Origin: Pseudomonadota bacterium
Lineage (GTDB): Bacteria; Myxococcota_A; UBA796; SXON01
Assembly (NCBI GenBank): GCA_030685065.1
Contig: JAUXQH010000054.1
Coordinates: 184,280-242,827 of the forward strand
Length of the DNA stretch: 58,548 nucleotides
Direction: 5' to 3'
The translations under genes were made by a program, and so were the position numbers. This document shows, piece by piece, positions 25,665 to 34,117 of this stretch. The notes below the pieces were generated by a model. It was not told where the DNA came from and made no database searches. It saw only the letters and a list, made by a program, of their open reading frames with translations. The stretch's first letter is position 1, and each line of letters starts with the position of its first letter.

Positions 25665-27968
25665 ATGTTGCTCGTCCTCGTCCTCGTGTCGTGTGCCTGG
25701 CGCTCCGAGCCCTGTCCGGTGGTCGATGGCGTCGTGGAGGACGGGGCCGCCGCGCCGGGCCCCCTCTACAACGCCGACGCGCACCGCCTCATCGTCACCG
25801 GAGAGGCGTTCTCGGCCCTCCCGTCGAACCTCGTCGGAGGCGGGCCCCTCGTGCCCGGAGTGACCGTGGGCGACGTGGCGCTGACCGACCTGGTGTGGGC
25901 GCCCGACACGCTCGCCGGCACGCTCGGCGTGAGCGACCCACCGATGGCGCCCGGCCTCTACGACCTCACCGTCACGAACCCCGGCGGCTGCCCGTACACG
26001 CTGCCGGACGCCGTCGAGATCACCGACACGCCGCCGCCGCACCTCGACGACAGCATCCGCGTCGACGCGATCACGCCGCGCTTCGGGTGGACCAGCGAGC
26101 CGACGGCCGTGACGATCTCGGGCGAGGGCTTCGTCTCGACGCCGCGGGTGTACCTCGCGCTGGCCGGCTTCCTGCCGGTGAGCGACCCGGAGCTCGACCA
26201 ACTCGCGTTCATCCGTGGCGACAGCCTCGCCGGGGTGGTCGCGGCGGGCATGCCCGTGGGGGGCCCGTACGACGTGGTCGTCCTCAATCCGGACGGCGGG
26301 TACAACTACCTGCCCGACGGATTCGTAGTGACCGCGGAGCAGCCGCCCGACATCCGAGAGGTGCTCCCGCAGGCAGGGACGACGCAGGAGGCCACCGATA
26401 TCGTCGTGACCGGGGAGAGCTTCGATCCCGCCGCGACGTTGGTCCTCGTGGGAGCGGACGGGGGCGAGACGAGCGCCACGGCGACCGTCATCGACGCCAC
26501 GCGTATCGAGGCGGTCGTGCCCACCACCACGATGTCCGTCGGGGCGTACCTCGTGCGCGTCGAGAACCCCGACGGGAGCTACGACGACTACGCCGCGTTC
26601 GTGAACCGCAACCCCTCGGCGAAGCTCGGCACGGACGGCGCGTGGGCTGCGGGGCCGTCGCTGAACGTCCCGCGGGCGGGCGCGGGGCTCCTCGCGTCCA
26701 CGGACACGCTCGGGCGGGGCTGGTTGTGGGCGGTCGCCGGGGACGACGGCGCCGCGCCGCTCGCCAGCGTCGAGCGGGCCCAGGTCGACGTGTTCGGCAC
26801 CATCTCGGACTGGAAGCTCCTCGGGAGTACGCTCACGACGCCCCGGGCCGACGCCGCGTTCGCGGCGCTCGACGGCTTCGTGTGGGCCATCGGCGGAGAC
26901 GACGGCACCGGCGCCCTCGACACCGTCGAGCGGGCCGCCATCCTCGACGGCGACGCCGCCGCGCGGCCCGAGGTGGACGCCGATGAGCTGCCGGGCGGGC
27001 TCCTGGAGCCGGGCACCTGGTACTACCGCGTGTCGGCCGTCATGGCGGACGACGACCCTTGGAACCCCGGCGGCGAGGGCCTCGCCTCGGAGGTGGAGGT
27101 CGTGCGGCTCGAGGTCGGCGAGGGCACCGTCGCGCTCGGCTGGTCGGTCGTGCCGGGCGCGGTGGCGTACCACGTGTACCGGACGGACGCCGTGAACGGG
27201 GCGGCAGGCGAGGAGCACCGCGTGGCCGAGGGGATCCTGGAGACGGCGTGGCTCGACGAGGGCGCCGCGGCCGGGACGATCGGGTTCGTGCCCGACGGCG
27301 GCCTCGGACGCTGGGTGGAGCTCGCCGAGCGCCTCCCGGCGCCGCGGAGCCACGCCGTCGCTGTCGTCGGGCCCGACGCCGACGGGGTGACGCGGGCATG
27401 GCTCGTCGGCGGCACCGACGGGAGCGCGCTCGCGGGGGACGTGTGGGTCCTCGAGGCCGACGGCACCTGGAGCGACGCGGGCCAGCTCGGCGCGGCGCGC
27501 ATGGACCACGGCGCCTTCGCCATCGGCTTCGACGAGGCGCTGGAGCTCGGCGAGGGTTCGCCGCGGTACCTCGTCGCGGTGGAGGGAGACCTCGGGGACG
27601 GCGCCGACAATGCGATCGAGTACGCCGTCATCCTCCCGGGCGGGCTCCTGGGCACGTTCACCGAGCTCGACAACCTCGACGCGAACGGCCAGGCCCGGAT
27701 GGACCTCCAAGGCCTCGGGGCCGCTGGGCACATCTACGCGCTCGGGGGCGGCGGCGGGCCGGACGACGCCCAGGACAGCGGGCGCCAGTCGTCGATCGAC
27801 GGGCCGGACCTCGAGATGGGCTCCTGGTCGAGCACCTCGGACAGCGGCACGTTCACGATGCCCCGTGCCGATTTCGGCCTCGCGCCCCTCCGCGCGACCC
27901 TCTACGCCGCGGGTGGCCGCACCGACACGGCCGCCGCCACGAGCGCGGTCGAGCAGGTGGTGTACTGA
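25665..27968 (+). CDS. IPT/TIG and Kelch-like repeat lipoprotein
   Basis: A 767-residue lipoprotein. The ATG at 25665 gives MLLVLVLVSCAW with a lipobox ending VSC. Three IPT/TIG-like beta-sandwich repeats occupy about residues 20-320 (ITPRFGWTSEPTAVTISGEGF and VLPQAGTTQEATDIVVTGESF are the clearest starts). The remainder has Kelch-type blades (WLWAVAGDDGAAPLASVER, VWAIGGDDGTGALDTVER, RAWLVGGTDGSALAGDV) with a fibronectin-III-like segment around residues 440-510. It is a probable surface-exposed binding protein. Its stop overlaps the next start, pointing to an operon with the barrel gene. Confidence 0.85.
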   Translation: MLLVLVLVSCAWRSEPCPVVDGVVEDGAAAPGPLYNADAHRLIVTGEAFSALPSNLVGGGPLVPGVTVGDVALTDLVWAPDTLAGTLGVSDPPMAPGLYDLTVTNPGGCPYTLPDAVEITDTPPPHLDDSIRVDAITPRFGWTSEPTAVTISGEGFVSTPRVYLALAGFLPVSDPELDQLAFIRGDSLAGVVAAGMPVGGPYDVVVLNPDGGYNYLPDGFVVTAEQPPDIREVLPQAGTTQEATDIVVTGESFDPAATLVLVGADGGETSATATVIDATRIEAVVPTTTMSVGAYLVRVENPDGSYDDYAAFVNRNPSAKLGTDGAWAAGPSLNVPRAGAGLLASTDTLGRGWLWAVAGDDGAAPLASVERAQVDVFGTISDWKLLGSTLTTPRADAAFAALDGFVWAIGGDDGTGALDTVERAAILDGDAAARPEVDADELPGGLLEPGTWYYRVSAVMADDDPWNPGGEGLASEVEVVRLEVGEGTVALGWSVVPGAVAYHVYRTDAVNGAAGEEHRVAEGILETAWLDEGAAAGTIGFVPDGGLGRWVELAERLPAPRSHAVAVVGPDADGVTRAWLVGGTDGSALAGDVWVLEADGTWSDAGQLGAARMDHGAFAIGFDEALELGEGSPRYLVAVEGDLGDGADNAIEYAVILPGGLLGTFTELDNLDANGQARMDLQGLGAAGHIYALGGGGGPDDAQDSGRQSSIDGPDLEMGSWSSTSDSGTFTMPRADFGLAPLRATLYAAGGRTDTAAATSAVEQVVY

Positions 27969-28582
27969 TGGCCGCCGCCCTCGCCTTCCTCCTCGGCGCC
28001 GGCCTCGCCCTCGCCGCGCCTCCCTCCGAGTCCCCCGCGGCGCCCGACGCGCCGTCCAAACGTGTCGGGCTCGAAGCGGGGCTCGCCCTCGCCCTGCCCG
28101 TCCCACCGGCGGGGCTCGGCCCCGGGCCTGGGCTGCGGATCCTCGGGGACTACGCCGTCACCCCACGTTTCAGCGTCGGCGGCGAGGTCTACGCGCGAAT
28201 CCCCACCGGCGCGCGCGGCTCCCTGGAGGACGAGGCCCTCTCGGAGGATCTCGACTGGGTGGCCGGTCTGTCCGTGGTCGCGGGGGGCGCGCGGATCGCC
28301 TACGACGTGCTCGGGGCCGCCGACGGACCGCGGCTGCGCGTCGCCCTCGCGGGCGGGGTGGCTTGGGTTGCCCTCGACACGGATACCCAGGTCGGGCGCA
28401 CGCACGACGCGGTGCTGACCGTGTGGGTGCAGCCCGAGGTCGGCGCGCTCTTCCCGCTCGGACCCGGCGACATCACCGCGGATCTGCTCGTCCCCATCGC
28501 GCCTGCCGAGCTGCTCGTGCTCGGTCCGGCGCCGGGCGGAACGGGCATCGGGCTGGCGGTGGGGTATCGGTTGAGGTTCTGA
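27968..28582 (+). CDS. Small outer-membrane beta-barrel-like protein
   Basis: A 204-residue exported protein with signal peptide MAAALAFLLGAGLALA. The mature part alternates hydrophobic and polar residues and ends in VGYRLRF, a terminal-Phe barrel signature. The ATG overlaps the TGA of the preceding lipoprotein gene. Pairing of a surface lipoprotein with a barrel in one operon suggests they act together, for example in display, but that is inference. Confidence 0.75.
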   Translation: MAAALAFLLGAGLALAAPPSESPAAPDAPSKRVGLEAGLALALPVPPAGLGPGPGLRILGDYAVTPRFSVGGEVYARIPTGARGSLEDEALSEDLDWVAGLSVVAGGARIAYDVLGAADGPRLRVALAGGVAWVALDTDTQVGRTHDAVLTVWVQPEVGALFPLGPGDITADLLVPIAPAELLVLGPAPGGTGIGLAVGYRLRF

Positions 28583-28591
28583 CACGGATAT

Positions 28592-28655
28592 TCACCGCAG
28601 GGCCAACTTCCGCTCGAGCTCGGCGAATTCTCCGGCGAGAGCGTAGCGGGTCTGC
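28592..28655 (-). pseudogene. Remnant tail of a YkgJ-like gene
   Basis: Read on the minus strand, this stretch encodes a peptide ending GEFAELERKLALR and a TGA. The intact YkgJ-like gene at 33122-33628 ends EKLAELERKLFLR and a TGA. The DNA is also alike, including the context around the stop. No upstream Cys-cluster coding is found. I read it as the leftover 3' end of a second copy. Confidence 0.5.
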
Positions 28656-28782
28656 CCATGCCCTCGATGACACCAGCTACGACTTGGAAGGGGCCTGCCC
28701 TCCCTGATCTGTATGACGCGAGCAGCCGTGTCAGCGGAGAATCGGGGGAGGAGAGCCGGCACCCGAAGCGGCCGACCCAGGA

Positions 28783-30363
28783 TCAGGGCGCGTTGCCCGC
28801 CACGGTGCAGCCGTAGCCGAGGCCTGCGAGGCGCTCGCAGAGGTCGTCGGCATCGCTCGTGGGAAGCGCGGGGTTGTTCGTGATCGCCGCCGCGTCGGTC
28901 ACGGTCACGAGGCCGTCGAGCGCGGAGAGGTCGGCGAGCTGCCGGTTCCCGTCGATGGTCAGCGTGGTGATCTCGACCAGGCCGTCGAGCCCCGTGAGCG
29001 TCGTGAGCGCGGGGTTGTCCTCGATCTGTACGAAACTGCCGAGCCAGTAGCCGCGCATCCCCTCCAGCCCCGAGAGGTCGACCAGCCGGTCGCAGCCCCG
29101 CACGGTGACCGAGGTGAAGGGCACGTCGGAGAGCACATCGAGGTCGACCAGCGCATCGCAGTCGAGCACGTCAAGGGTCTCGCCGGCGGCGAGGTTCTCG
29201 AGCCCGGCGAGGTCCGTGACGGTGAGCCCGGAGAGCGTGAGGCGCTCGACCGAGGTGATCCCGGCGAACGGCGCGAGATCGGGCGCGCCGGCCTCGCCGA
29301 GGTAGAGGTTGCGGGCCACCGCCGTGAGCCCCGAGAAGTCGGCGTAGGACGCCGCGGCGTTGCCGCCTACGGCGAGGCTGTCCACCGTCCGCAGGCCTGA
29401 AAGGACGGAGAGGTCCGCGAGCGCCGCGTTGTCCGTGACGCTCACCTCGCCCGCGTCGGCGCCGAGGGCGGACAGAGCGCCGATGTCCACCAGGCGATCG
29501 TTGCCCTGGAGCGCCACGTGGGCCACGTCGATCAGCCCGCTCAGTGGGGCGAGGGACTCGACCACGTCGAGATCGTAGAGGCCCAGCGACCCGACGGTGG
29601 TGAGGGCGCCGAGCCCGTCGAGCGTCCCGAGGACCGGCAGGTTCCAGAGCACGAGCGCGTCCACCTCTTGGAGCCCGCCCAGCCCGTTTACATCCTGGAG
29701 CGCCGGGAGGTCGGCGAGGGTGAGCGACCCCACCACGCGGAGCCCGCCGAGCCCGTCAACGCCGGGGATCGCGGCGTCGCTGATGTAGAGCTGGTCGATC
29801 GTCTCGATGCCGTCGAAGCCCACGAGGCCCGGGAGCGCGTCCGTGTAGCGGATCTCCACGTGGTCGACCGCGCCCGTGACCCCGCCCAGCGCGGACACGT
29901 CGACCAGCACGGGCAGGCCCCAGAGCTCGATCCGGTCGACGCTGCGCAGCCCCTCGAGCCCGTGCAGCGACACCAGCGCGTCGTCGTGGCTGATGTCCAA
30001 AACCCGGGCGCGTCGGAGCCCGTCGAGCCCGGCGAGCGAGGTGAGGTTCGTGCTCCAGATGGTGACGGTTCCCGTCACCTCGCACAGGCACTCGAGCCCT
30101 GCGAGGTCGGGGAGCGTGCGGCGCCTCACCGCGAGGTTGCCGTCGATGGAGGCGTAGCTGTCGCAGAACCACGACGGATCCTCGTCCTCGATGACCACGC
30201 CGCCGACGTGGACAGGCCCCGCGGCGCTACAGTCCGGCCCGGTGTCGCCGGAGTCCGTGTCGCCGGAGTCGGTGTCGTCGGGATCGCCGGTGTCCTCGCT
30301 CGGGGGCGTCTCCTCGGTGGATGCCCGATCGTCGACACATGCGAGGGCGAGGAGGAGCAACAT
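28783..30363 (-). CDS. Leucine-rich, receptor-L-domain-like lipoprotein
   Basis: A 526-residue lipoprotein (MLLLLALACVDD, lipobox LALAC) with a Ser-Gly-Asp-Thr linker. The rest is a long run of irregular 22 to 25 residue repeats such as LAGLDGLRRARVLDISHDDALVSLHGLEGL, broken as L-x-GL-x-GL steps. This resembles receptor L-domain or LRR-like solenoids of bacterial surface proteins. A Cys near the end (YGCTVAGNAP) may form a disulfide with CERLAG. The ligand is unknown. Confidence 0.83.
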   Translation of the reverse strand: MLLLLALACVDDRASTEETPPSEDTGDPDDTDSGDTDSGDTGPDCSAAGPVHVGGVVIEDEDPSWFCDSYASIDGNLAVRRRTLPDLAGLECLCEVTGTVTIWSTNLTSLAGLDGLRRARVLDISHDDALVSLHGLEGLRSVDRIELWGLPVLVDVSALGGVTGAVDHVEIRYTDALPGLVGFDGIETIDQLYISDAAIPGVDGLGGLRVVGSLTLADLPALQDVNGLGGLQEVDALVLWNLPVLGTLDGLGALTTVGSLGLYDLDVVESLAPLSGLIDVAHVALQGNDRLVDIGALSALGADAGEVSVTDNAALADLSVLSGLRTVDSLAVGGNAAASYADFSGLTAVARNLYLGEAGAPDLAPFAGITSVERLTLSGLTVTDLAGLENLAAGETLDVLDCDALVDLDVLSDVPFTSVTVRGCDRLVDLSGLEGMRGYWLGSFVQIEDNPALTTLTGLDGLVEITTLTIDGNRQLADLSALDGLVTVTDAAAITNNPALPTSDADDLCERLAGLGYGCTVAGNAP

Positions 30364-30453
30364 CGGGGGATGCTACCCGATCCTGACCTTGACCGCGTCG
30401 CCCAAGTCGCGGCCGGGCACCTCCGCCGGTCGGGGTACGGGGAACCACCTCGC

Positions 30454-30468
30454 TGGCACGGCCCTTGC
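30454..30468 (+). promoter_or_regulatory. Sigma-54 (RpoN) promoter of the serpin gene
   Basis: TGGCACG (30454-30460), four bases, TTGC (30465-30468) followed by TT matches the -24/-12 sigma-54 consensus exactly, with correct spacing. Transcription would begin near 30480, about 20 bases before the serpin ATG, and a GGAG ribosome site lies at 30491-30494. Sigma-54 promoters need an activator ATPase. No binding site for one is recognised. Confidence 0.8.
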
Positions 30469-30500
30469 TTCGCCGGTCGGTGCGTCCACCGGAGTTCCGC

Positions 30501-31772
30501 ATGAAGACCCTCCTCCTTCCGCTCTCCCTCGTCCTCGCGTGCACCGACTCTCCGGAGGACACCGGGGCTCTGCAAGTGGATGACGTGCTGTCGGGAACCT
30601 TGTTGAAGGGCTCGACCTCCCGCGAGACCGCGCCGTCCACCGCGAATCTGCCGCTGCTCGCGGCGGAGAACACCGCTTTCTCGCTCGATCTACTCCGCGT
30701 CGTCTATGCGCAGGAGCCCGGCAACCAGGTGATCTCGCCGTGGAGCCTCCAGGTCGTGATGGCGCAGGTACATGCCGGCGCCTCCGGCGACGCGAAGACG
30801 GCGATCGCCGACACCTTCGGGTGGTCGCTGGAGGACGCCGCGTTGAACGAGGCCTTCGGCGCCGCGGACCTGGCCGTCGCGGCGCACGATGACGCCGCGT
30901 CCGACCCGCCGGTCACCCTCACCTCGACGAACCAGATCTTCGTCACCACCGGCTACGAGCTGGGCGCCCCCTGGCTCGACACGCTCTCGAGCTGGTACGG
31001 CACCGGCGTGCAGCAGATGGACTTCGAGGCCGACCCGGAGGGCGTCGCGGCCGACATCAACGCCTGGATCGCCGCGCGCACGGGGGACCACATCAAGAAC
31101 CTGGTGTCCGCCAACGTCATCGCCAATTCCAGGATGCTCCTGGCGAACGCGCTGTACTTCAACGCGAGTTGGGAGTTCCCCTTCGCCGAAGAGAGCACCA
31201 CGGACAAGCCGTTCGACCTCGCCGACGGCTCCGAGGTCTCGGTGCCGACCATGTCCGGCCAGGTGAACATGTCCGGGGTCCAGGCCGAGGGCTTCCTCCT
31301 CGTCGAGGTCCCGTTCGCGGACGAAGGCACCGGGCTGACGATGACCATCGTCCTCCCCGACGTGGGCCGCTTCGACGAGGTGCTCGCCGGGCTCGACGGT
31401 CCCACGCTCGCGGCGGCGATCGCGGCCGAAGGGTCCTGCGAAGAGTGCCTGATCGAGATGCCGAAGTTCGAGGTGAACGGGAAGCCCCAGATTACGCCCG
31501 CCCTCCGCACCCTCGGCATGGAGGCGGCGTTTGGTGGCGCCTACGAGGGCATCAGCCCCGGATTGACGCTGACGGCGGTGGAGCAGATGGGGTTCGTCTC
31601 CGTCGGCGAGAAGGGGATGGAGGCGGCGGCCGCGACCTACGCCGCGTTCGACGACTCGTGGACGGAGCCGCCCTTCGGCCCGGTGATCCTCGACCGGCCG
31701 TTCCTTTGGCTGGTGCGCGAGAACGGCGGTGGCGCGATCCTGTTCGCTGGTGTGGTGAGCGACCCACGCTGA
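30501..31772 (+). CDS. Serpin-family protease inhibitor, lipoprotein
   Basis: A 423-residue serpin. The signal MKTLLLPLSLVLACTD has a lipobox, so it is probably anchored in the envelope. Serpin landmarks are present: NQVISPWSLQVVMAQ, NSRMLLANALYFNASWEFPF, the hinge EKGMEAAAAT, and the C-terminal DRPFLWLVRENGGGAILFAGVV. The Ala-rich hinge with Glu at P17 and P13 is that of inhibitory serpins, although P14 is Met rather than Thr. The reactive loop is about three residues longer than in alpha-1-antitrypsin, so the P1 residue cannot be fixed. It could protect the cell from its own or foreign proteases. It is driven by a sigma-54-type promoter. Confidence 0.94.
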   Translation: MKTLLLPLSLVLACTDSPEDTGALQVDDVLSGTLLKGSTSRETAPSTANLPLLAAENTAFSLDLLRVVYAQEPGNQVISPWSLQVVMAQVHAGASGDAKTAIADTFGWSLEDAALNEAFGAADLAVAAHDDAASDPPVTLTSTNQIFVTTGYELGAPWLDTLSSWYGTGVQQMDFEADPEGVAADINAWIAARTGDHIKNLVSANVIANSRMLLANALYFNASWEFPFAEESTTDKPFDLADGSEVSVPTMSGQVNMSGVQAEGFLLVEVPFADEGTGLTMTIVLPDVGRFDEVLAGLDGPTLAAAIAAEGSCEECLIEMPKFEVNGKPQITPALRTLGMEAAFGGAYEGISPGLTLTAVEQMGFVSVGEKGMEAAAATYAAFDDSWTEPPFGPVILDRPFLWLVRENGGGAILFAGVVSDPR

Positions 31773-31903
31773 GCGGGTGCGGCGGCGCGCTCTGACAGGG
31801 TGCGATTTGTGCCATTGTGCGCGTCCAAGTTTGGTCCCGTCGGCGTTTGTGTCCATTTGCGCGCGGCCGGGGCTGGGCCGATTGAGCGGTGCTAGGGCGC
31901 AAC

Positions 31904-32815
31904 ATGCTGATCGCGCTCCTGTCCGCCTGCTCCGATCCCCAACCCACCCCCGCCGCGCCCGCGAGTGGACCGCCCCGCGTCGTGAAGGTGGCGCTCAACT
32001 GGCAGCCCGAGCCCGAGTTCGGCGGGTATTACGCGGCGTTGCTCGACGGTGCCTACAAGGAGGCTGGGCTGGCGGTCGAGCTCCTGCCCGGCGGTCCCCA
32101 CGTGCATGTGCTGGAGATGCTCGCCGATGGCAGCGTGGACGTCGCGATCTCGGGCGCGGACGATCTGCTGGTGCGCCGCTCGCGCGGGCTCGACGCAGTG
32201 GCGCTCTTCCCCGGCTTCGTGGACTCCCCGGTGGGGCTCATGGCGCATGCCGAGGGTGGTCCCACCCGCTTCGAGGACGTGACGGGCCCGGTGGCGATCG
32301 GAGTCGGCGGGCCGTTCCAGATGTTCCTCTGGGGGCGCTTCGGTTGGGATGGCAAGGTAGCGATCGTGCCGCCGACAGGCACAATCGACGCATTCGCCGC
32401 GGACCCCACGCTGGTGCAGCAGGCCTACATCTCGAGCGAGCCTTGTCTCGCCGAGGGCGCGGGAATGAAGATCAATTTCCTCCCCGGTCGCGACGTGGGT
32501 TGGAACCCCTACAGTTCGCTCGCCGTGGTGCGAGGCGGCGACGCCGAGGCCGACTGGGTCAAGGCGTTCCGCGCCGCGAGCCTCACCGGGTGGAACGCCT
32601 ACCTCGCCGATCCATCCAGGGCGAACGCCGAGATTACCCGGCTCAACCCCGAGATGCCGGCGGACCGCACGGACTGTATCGTGACGCGTCAAACCCCCTA
32701 CGTCACGGGGGCCGCGGGGGTGGGGGTGATGACCGCCGAGCGTTGGTCGGAGCTCGCCGCGGCGCTGGTGAGCGTCGGGCAGCCGGCCGACGCGACGGGG
32801 GCGTGGATTCCCTGA
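31904..32815 (+). CDS. ABC transporter substrate-binding lipoprotein (NMT1/THI5-like)
   Basis: A 303-residue lipoprotein (MLIALLSACSD, lipobox LSAC) of the NMT1/THI5/SsuA-like periplasmic binding fold. VKVALNWQPEPEFGGYYAALLDGAYKEAGL is the family N-terminus, followed by DVAISGADDLL and a central hinge. Relatives bind pyrimidine precursors of thiamine, nitrate or sulfonates, and the ligand here is not deducible. No permease or ATPase gene is adjacent, so it is an orphan component. Confidence 0.88.
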   Translation: MLIALLSACSDPQPTPAAPASGPPRVVKVALNWQPEPEFGGYYAALLDGAYKEAGLAVELLPGGPHVHVLEMLADGSVDVAISGADDLLVRRSRGLDAVALFPGFVDSPVGLMAHAEGGPTRFEDVTGPVAIGVGGPFQMFLWGRFGWDGKVAIVPPTGTIDAFAADPTLVQQAYISSEPCLAEGAGMKINFLPGRDVGWNPYSSLAVVRGGDAEADWVKAFRAASLTGWNAYLADPSRANAEITRLNPEMPADRTDCIVTRQTPYVTGAAGVGVMTAERWSELAAALVSVGQPADATGAWIP

Positions 32816-32869
32816 CAACGGGGCCGGCGTGCCGACCATTGGGTGCTCGGCGCCACCCATCGCCCGCCG

Positions 32870-32998
32870 CTATTGGAAAATCTGGAAGTTGCCCAAGAGC
32901 CACCACAGAAGCACGAACACCACGACGGTTCCGAGGCAGCCCCCTCCGAGCTTGCTCGCACCCCACCCTGCCGCGAGCCCACGCAACACCTTGCTCAT
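32870..32998 (-). CDS. Small single-span membrane protein
   Basis: A 42-residue ORF with ATG at 32998. It has a short basic N-terminus MSKVLRGLAAGWGASKLGGG, then a hydrophobic helix CLGTVVVFVLLWWLLGNF ending in QIFQ. The Gly-Gly-Gly-Cys-Leu-Gly-Thr motif before the helix and the W-W-L-L-G pattern look conserved rather than random. Neighbours give no hint of its function. It lies alone between two converging genes. Confidence 0.6.
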   Translation of the reverse strand: MSKVLRGLAAGWGASKLGGGCLGTVVVFVLLWWLLGNFQIFQ

Positions 32999-33121
32999 TC
33001 AGAACCTCTGTGAGGGCTTGTGTATCGACGGCCCGCCGCGGCTGCCTGTTCGGAAATGGCGTCTGCTGTCCGGCCGTGTCTCCTCGCGTGATTGGGTGTC
33101 GGAAGCGCTTGGTCGGCGTCG

Positions 33122-33628
33122 TCACCGCAGGAACAACTTGCGCTCGAGCTCCGCGAGCTTCTCCGGCGAGAGCGTCGTGCGGCCGAGCGCCGCGCGCATC
33201 GCCTCGGCGTTCGGAGCGAGTGGACGGAAGCCGCACTCTGGGAACAGGTCGGGCCACGGCTGATCGAGCAGGGCGCGGGGGTAATCCCGACACATGAACG
33301 GTCGCGACGCGTAGCTGTCACACCGGCGCGTTTTCCAGTCGAAGTGCGCGCAGCGGAACGCGAACGCGCGCGTCTCCTCGTCGGCCTCCACGAGCGTGAA
33401 GCCGTTGACGCGGCGTTGCCATGCCAGGAACGCTCGCCGGAGGAGGGGTACGCGCCAGGTCATCGCGCCCGACTGGATCGTCGGCTGCTCGCAGCACCGG
33501 GCGCAGCCGCCGCATGCGCCCGCCAACGCGTACGCCGGTCGGCGCGTCAGGCGCCGGGTAGCGCGGCGAAGCCCGTACTCGAGGGCCCACGCGGCGCGGA
33601 CGAGCGCCTTTAGAATTCGGAGCGGCAT
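33122..33628 (-). CDS. YkgJ family cysteine-cluster protein
   Basis: A 168-residue protein of the YkgJ/UPF0153 family with the zinc or iron-binding pattern CGGCARCCEQP near residue 37, then FRCAHFDWKTRRCDSYASRPFMCRDYP and a later Cys in FPECGFRPL. Start chosen at ATG 33628 because it gives a plausible N-terminal helix before the Cys cluster. The long upstream extension of the frame has no coding character. The family is widespread, and its biochemical role is not known. Confidence 0.87.
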   Translation of the reverse strand: MPLRILKALVRAAWALEYGLRRATRRLTRRPAYALAGACGGCARCCEQPTIQSGAMTWRVPLLRRAFLAWQRRVNGFTLVEADEETRAFAFRCAHFDWKTRRCDSYASRPFMCRDYPRALLDQPWPDLFPECGFRPLAPNAEAMRAALGRTTLSPEKLAELERKLFLR

Positions 33629-33672
33629 CGCGTCGCGCAGGGGAACCTCCGTACGCGGAGGGGCTATCCGGG

Positions 33673-33687
33673 CGGCACGGCCCTTGC
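33673..33687 (+). promoter_or_regulatory. Sigma-54-like promoter upstream of the ada operon
   Basis: CGGCACG (33673-33679), four bases, TTGC (33684-33687) differs from the sigma-54 consensus only in the first base. An 18 bp core GGCACGGCCCTTGCTTCG is identical to the serpin promoter. Transcription would start near 33699 and read into the ORF at 33740 and ada. This use is inferred. Confidence 0.5.
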
Positions 33688-33710
33688 TTCGGACCCCCGC
33701 ATGGGGCTGG

Positions 33711-33780
33711 AGCAGGGGCCGCCGTGACACACCCGGACGATGGTGCAGCTCGCCGTCGGCGTCCGGCAGGGCCTGACCGG
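33711..33780 (+). repeat. Dispersed leader repeat, copy 1
   Basis: A 70 bp stretch sharing AGGGGCCGCCGTG, then GCCGTCGGCGTCCG and GGGCCTGAC, with 36506-36572. In both places it lies upstream of a gene and next to a GGCGGCACGG sequence. It may be a decayed mobile repeat or a shared leader. Confidence 0.5.
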
Positions 33781-34117
33781 GAGAGCCACCCACTGGGACC
33801 GGGGGCCCCCCGAGACCGCGACCTCCGCTAACCGTGCATCCGCGAACTCCGGAGCCGCCAGGATCCTCGCCGCCGTCGGGCTCGCGTGCGCCCTGGAGGG
33901 CGGCCTCATCCAGGAATTCTACAGGCCGAGCAAGGTCGCGAAGGAAGTCGCGGGGCTCGTCGCGGGGCTCGTCGCGCGGGGCGGGGGCGCGGCCGGTCCG
34001 ACCAGCGCGCTCGGTCGCGAGCCGCGTCCACCCACCCGAAAGCCGGCCACGATTTTCGATTCCACCGCAAGAACCGGAGTGCGGCCGCTCGCCCCTGGTG
34101 CGAGATTCCTCCCATGA
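33740..34117 (+). CDS. Possible small protein upstream of ada
   Basis: A 125-residue frame with ATG at 33740. Points in favour: it begins about 40 bases after a sigma-54-like promoter, most codons end in G or C, and its TGA overlaps the ada ATG (ATGA) like a translationally coupled gene. Its middle, ILAAVGLACALEGGLIQEFYRPSKVAKEVAGLVAGLVAR, looks helical. Points against: the start overlaps a dispersed repeat, the C-terminal third is Arg/Pro-rich, and I recognise no family. Confidence 0.33.
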   Translation: MVQLAVGVRQGLTGRATHWDRGPPETATSANRASANSGAARILAAVGLACALEGGLIQEFYRPSKVAKEVAGLVAGLVARGGGAAGPTSALGREPRPPTRKPATIFDSTARTGVRPLAPGARFLP

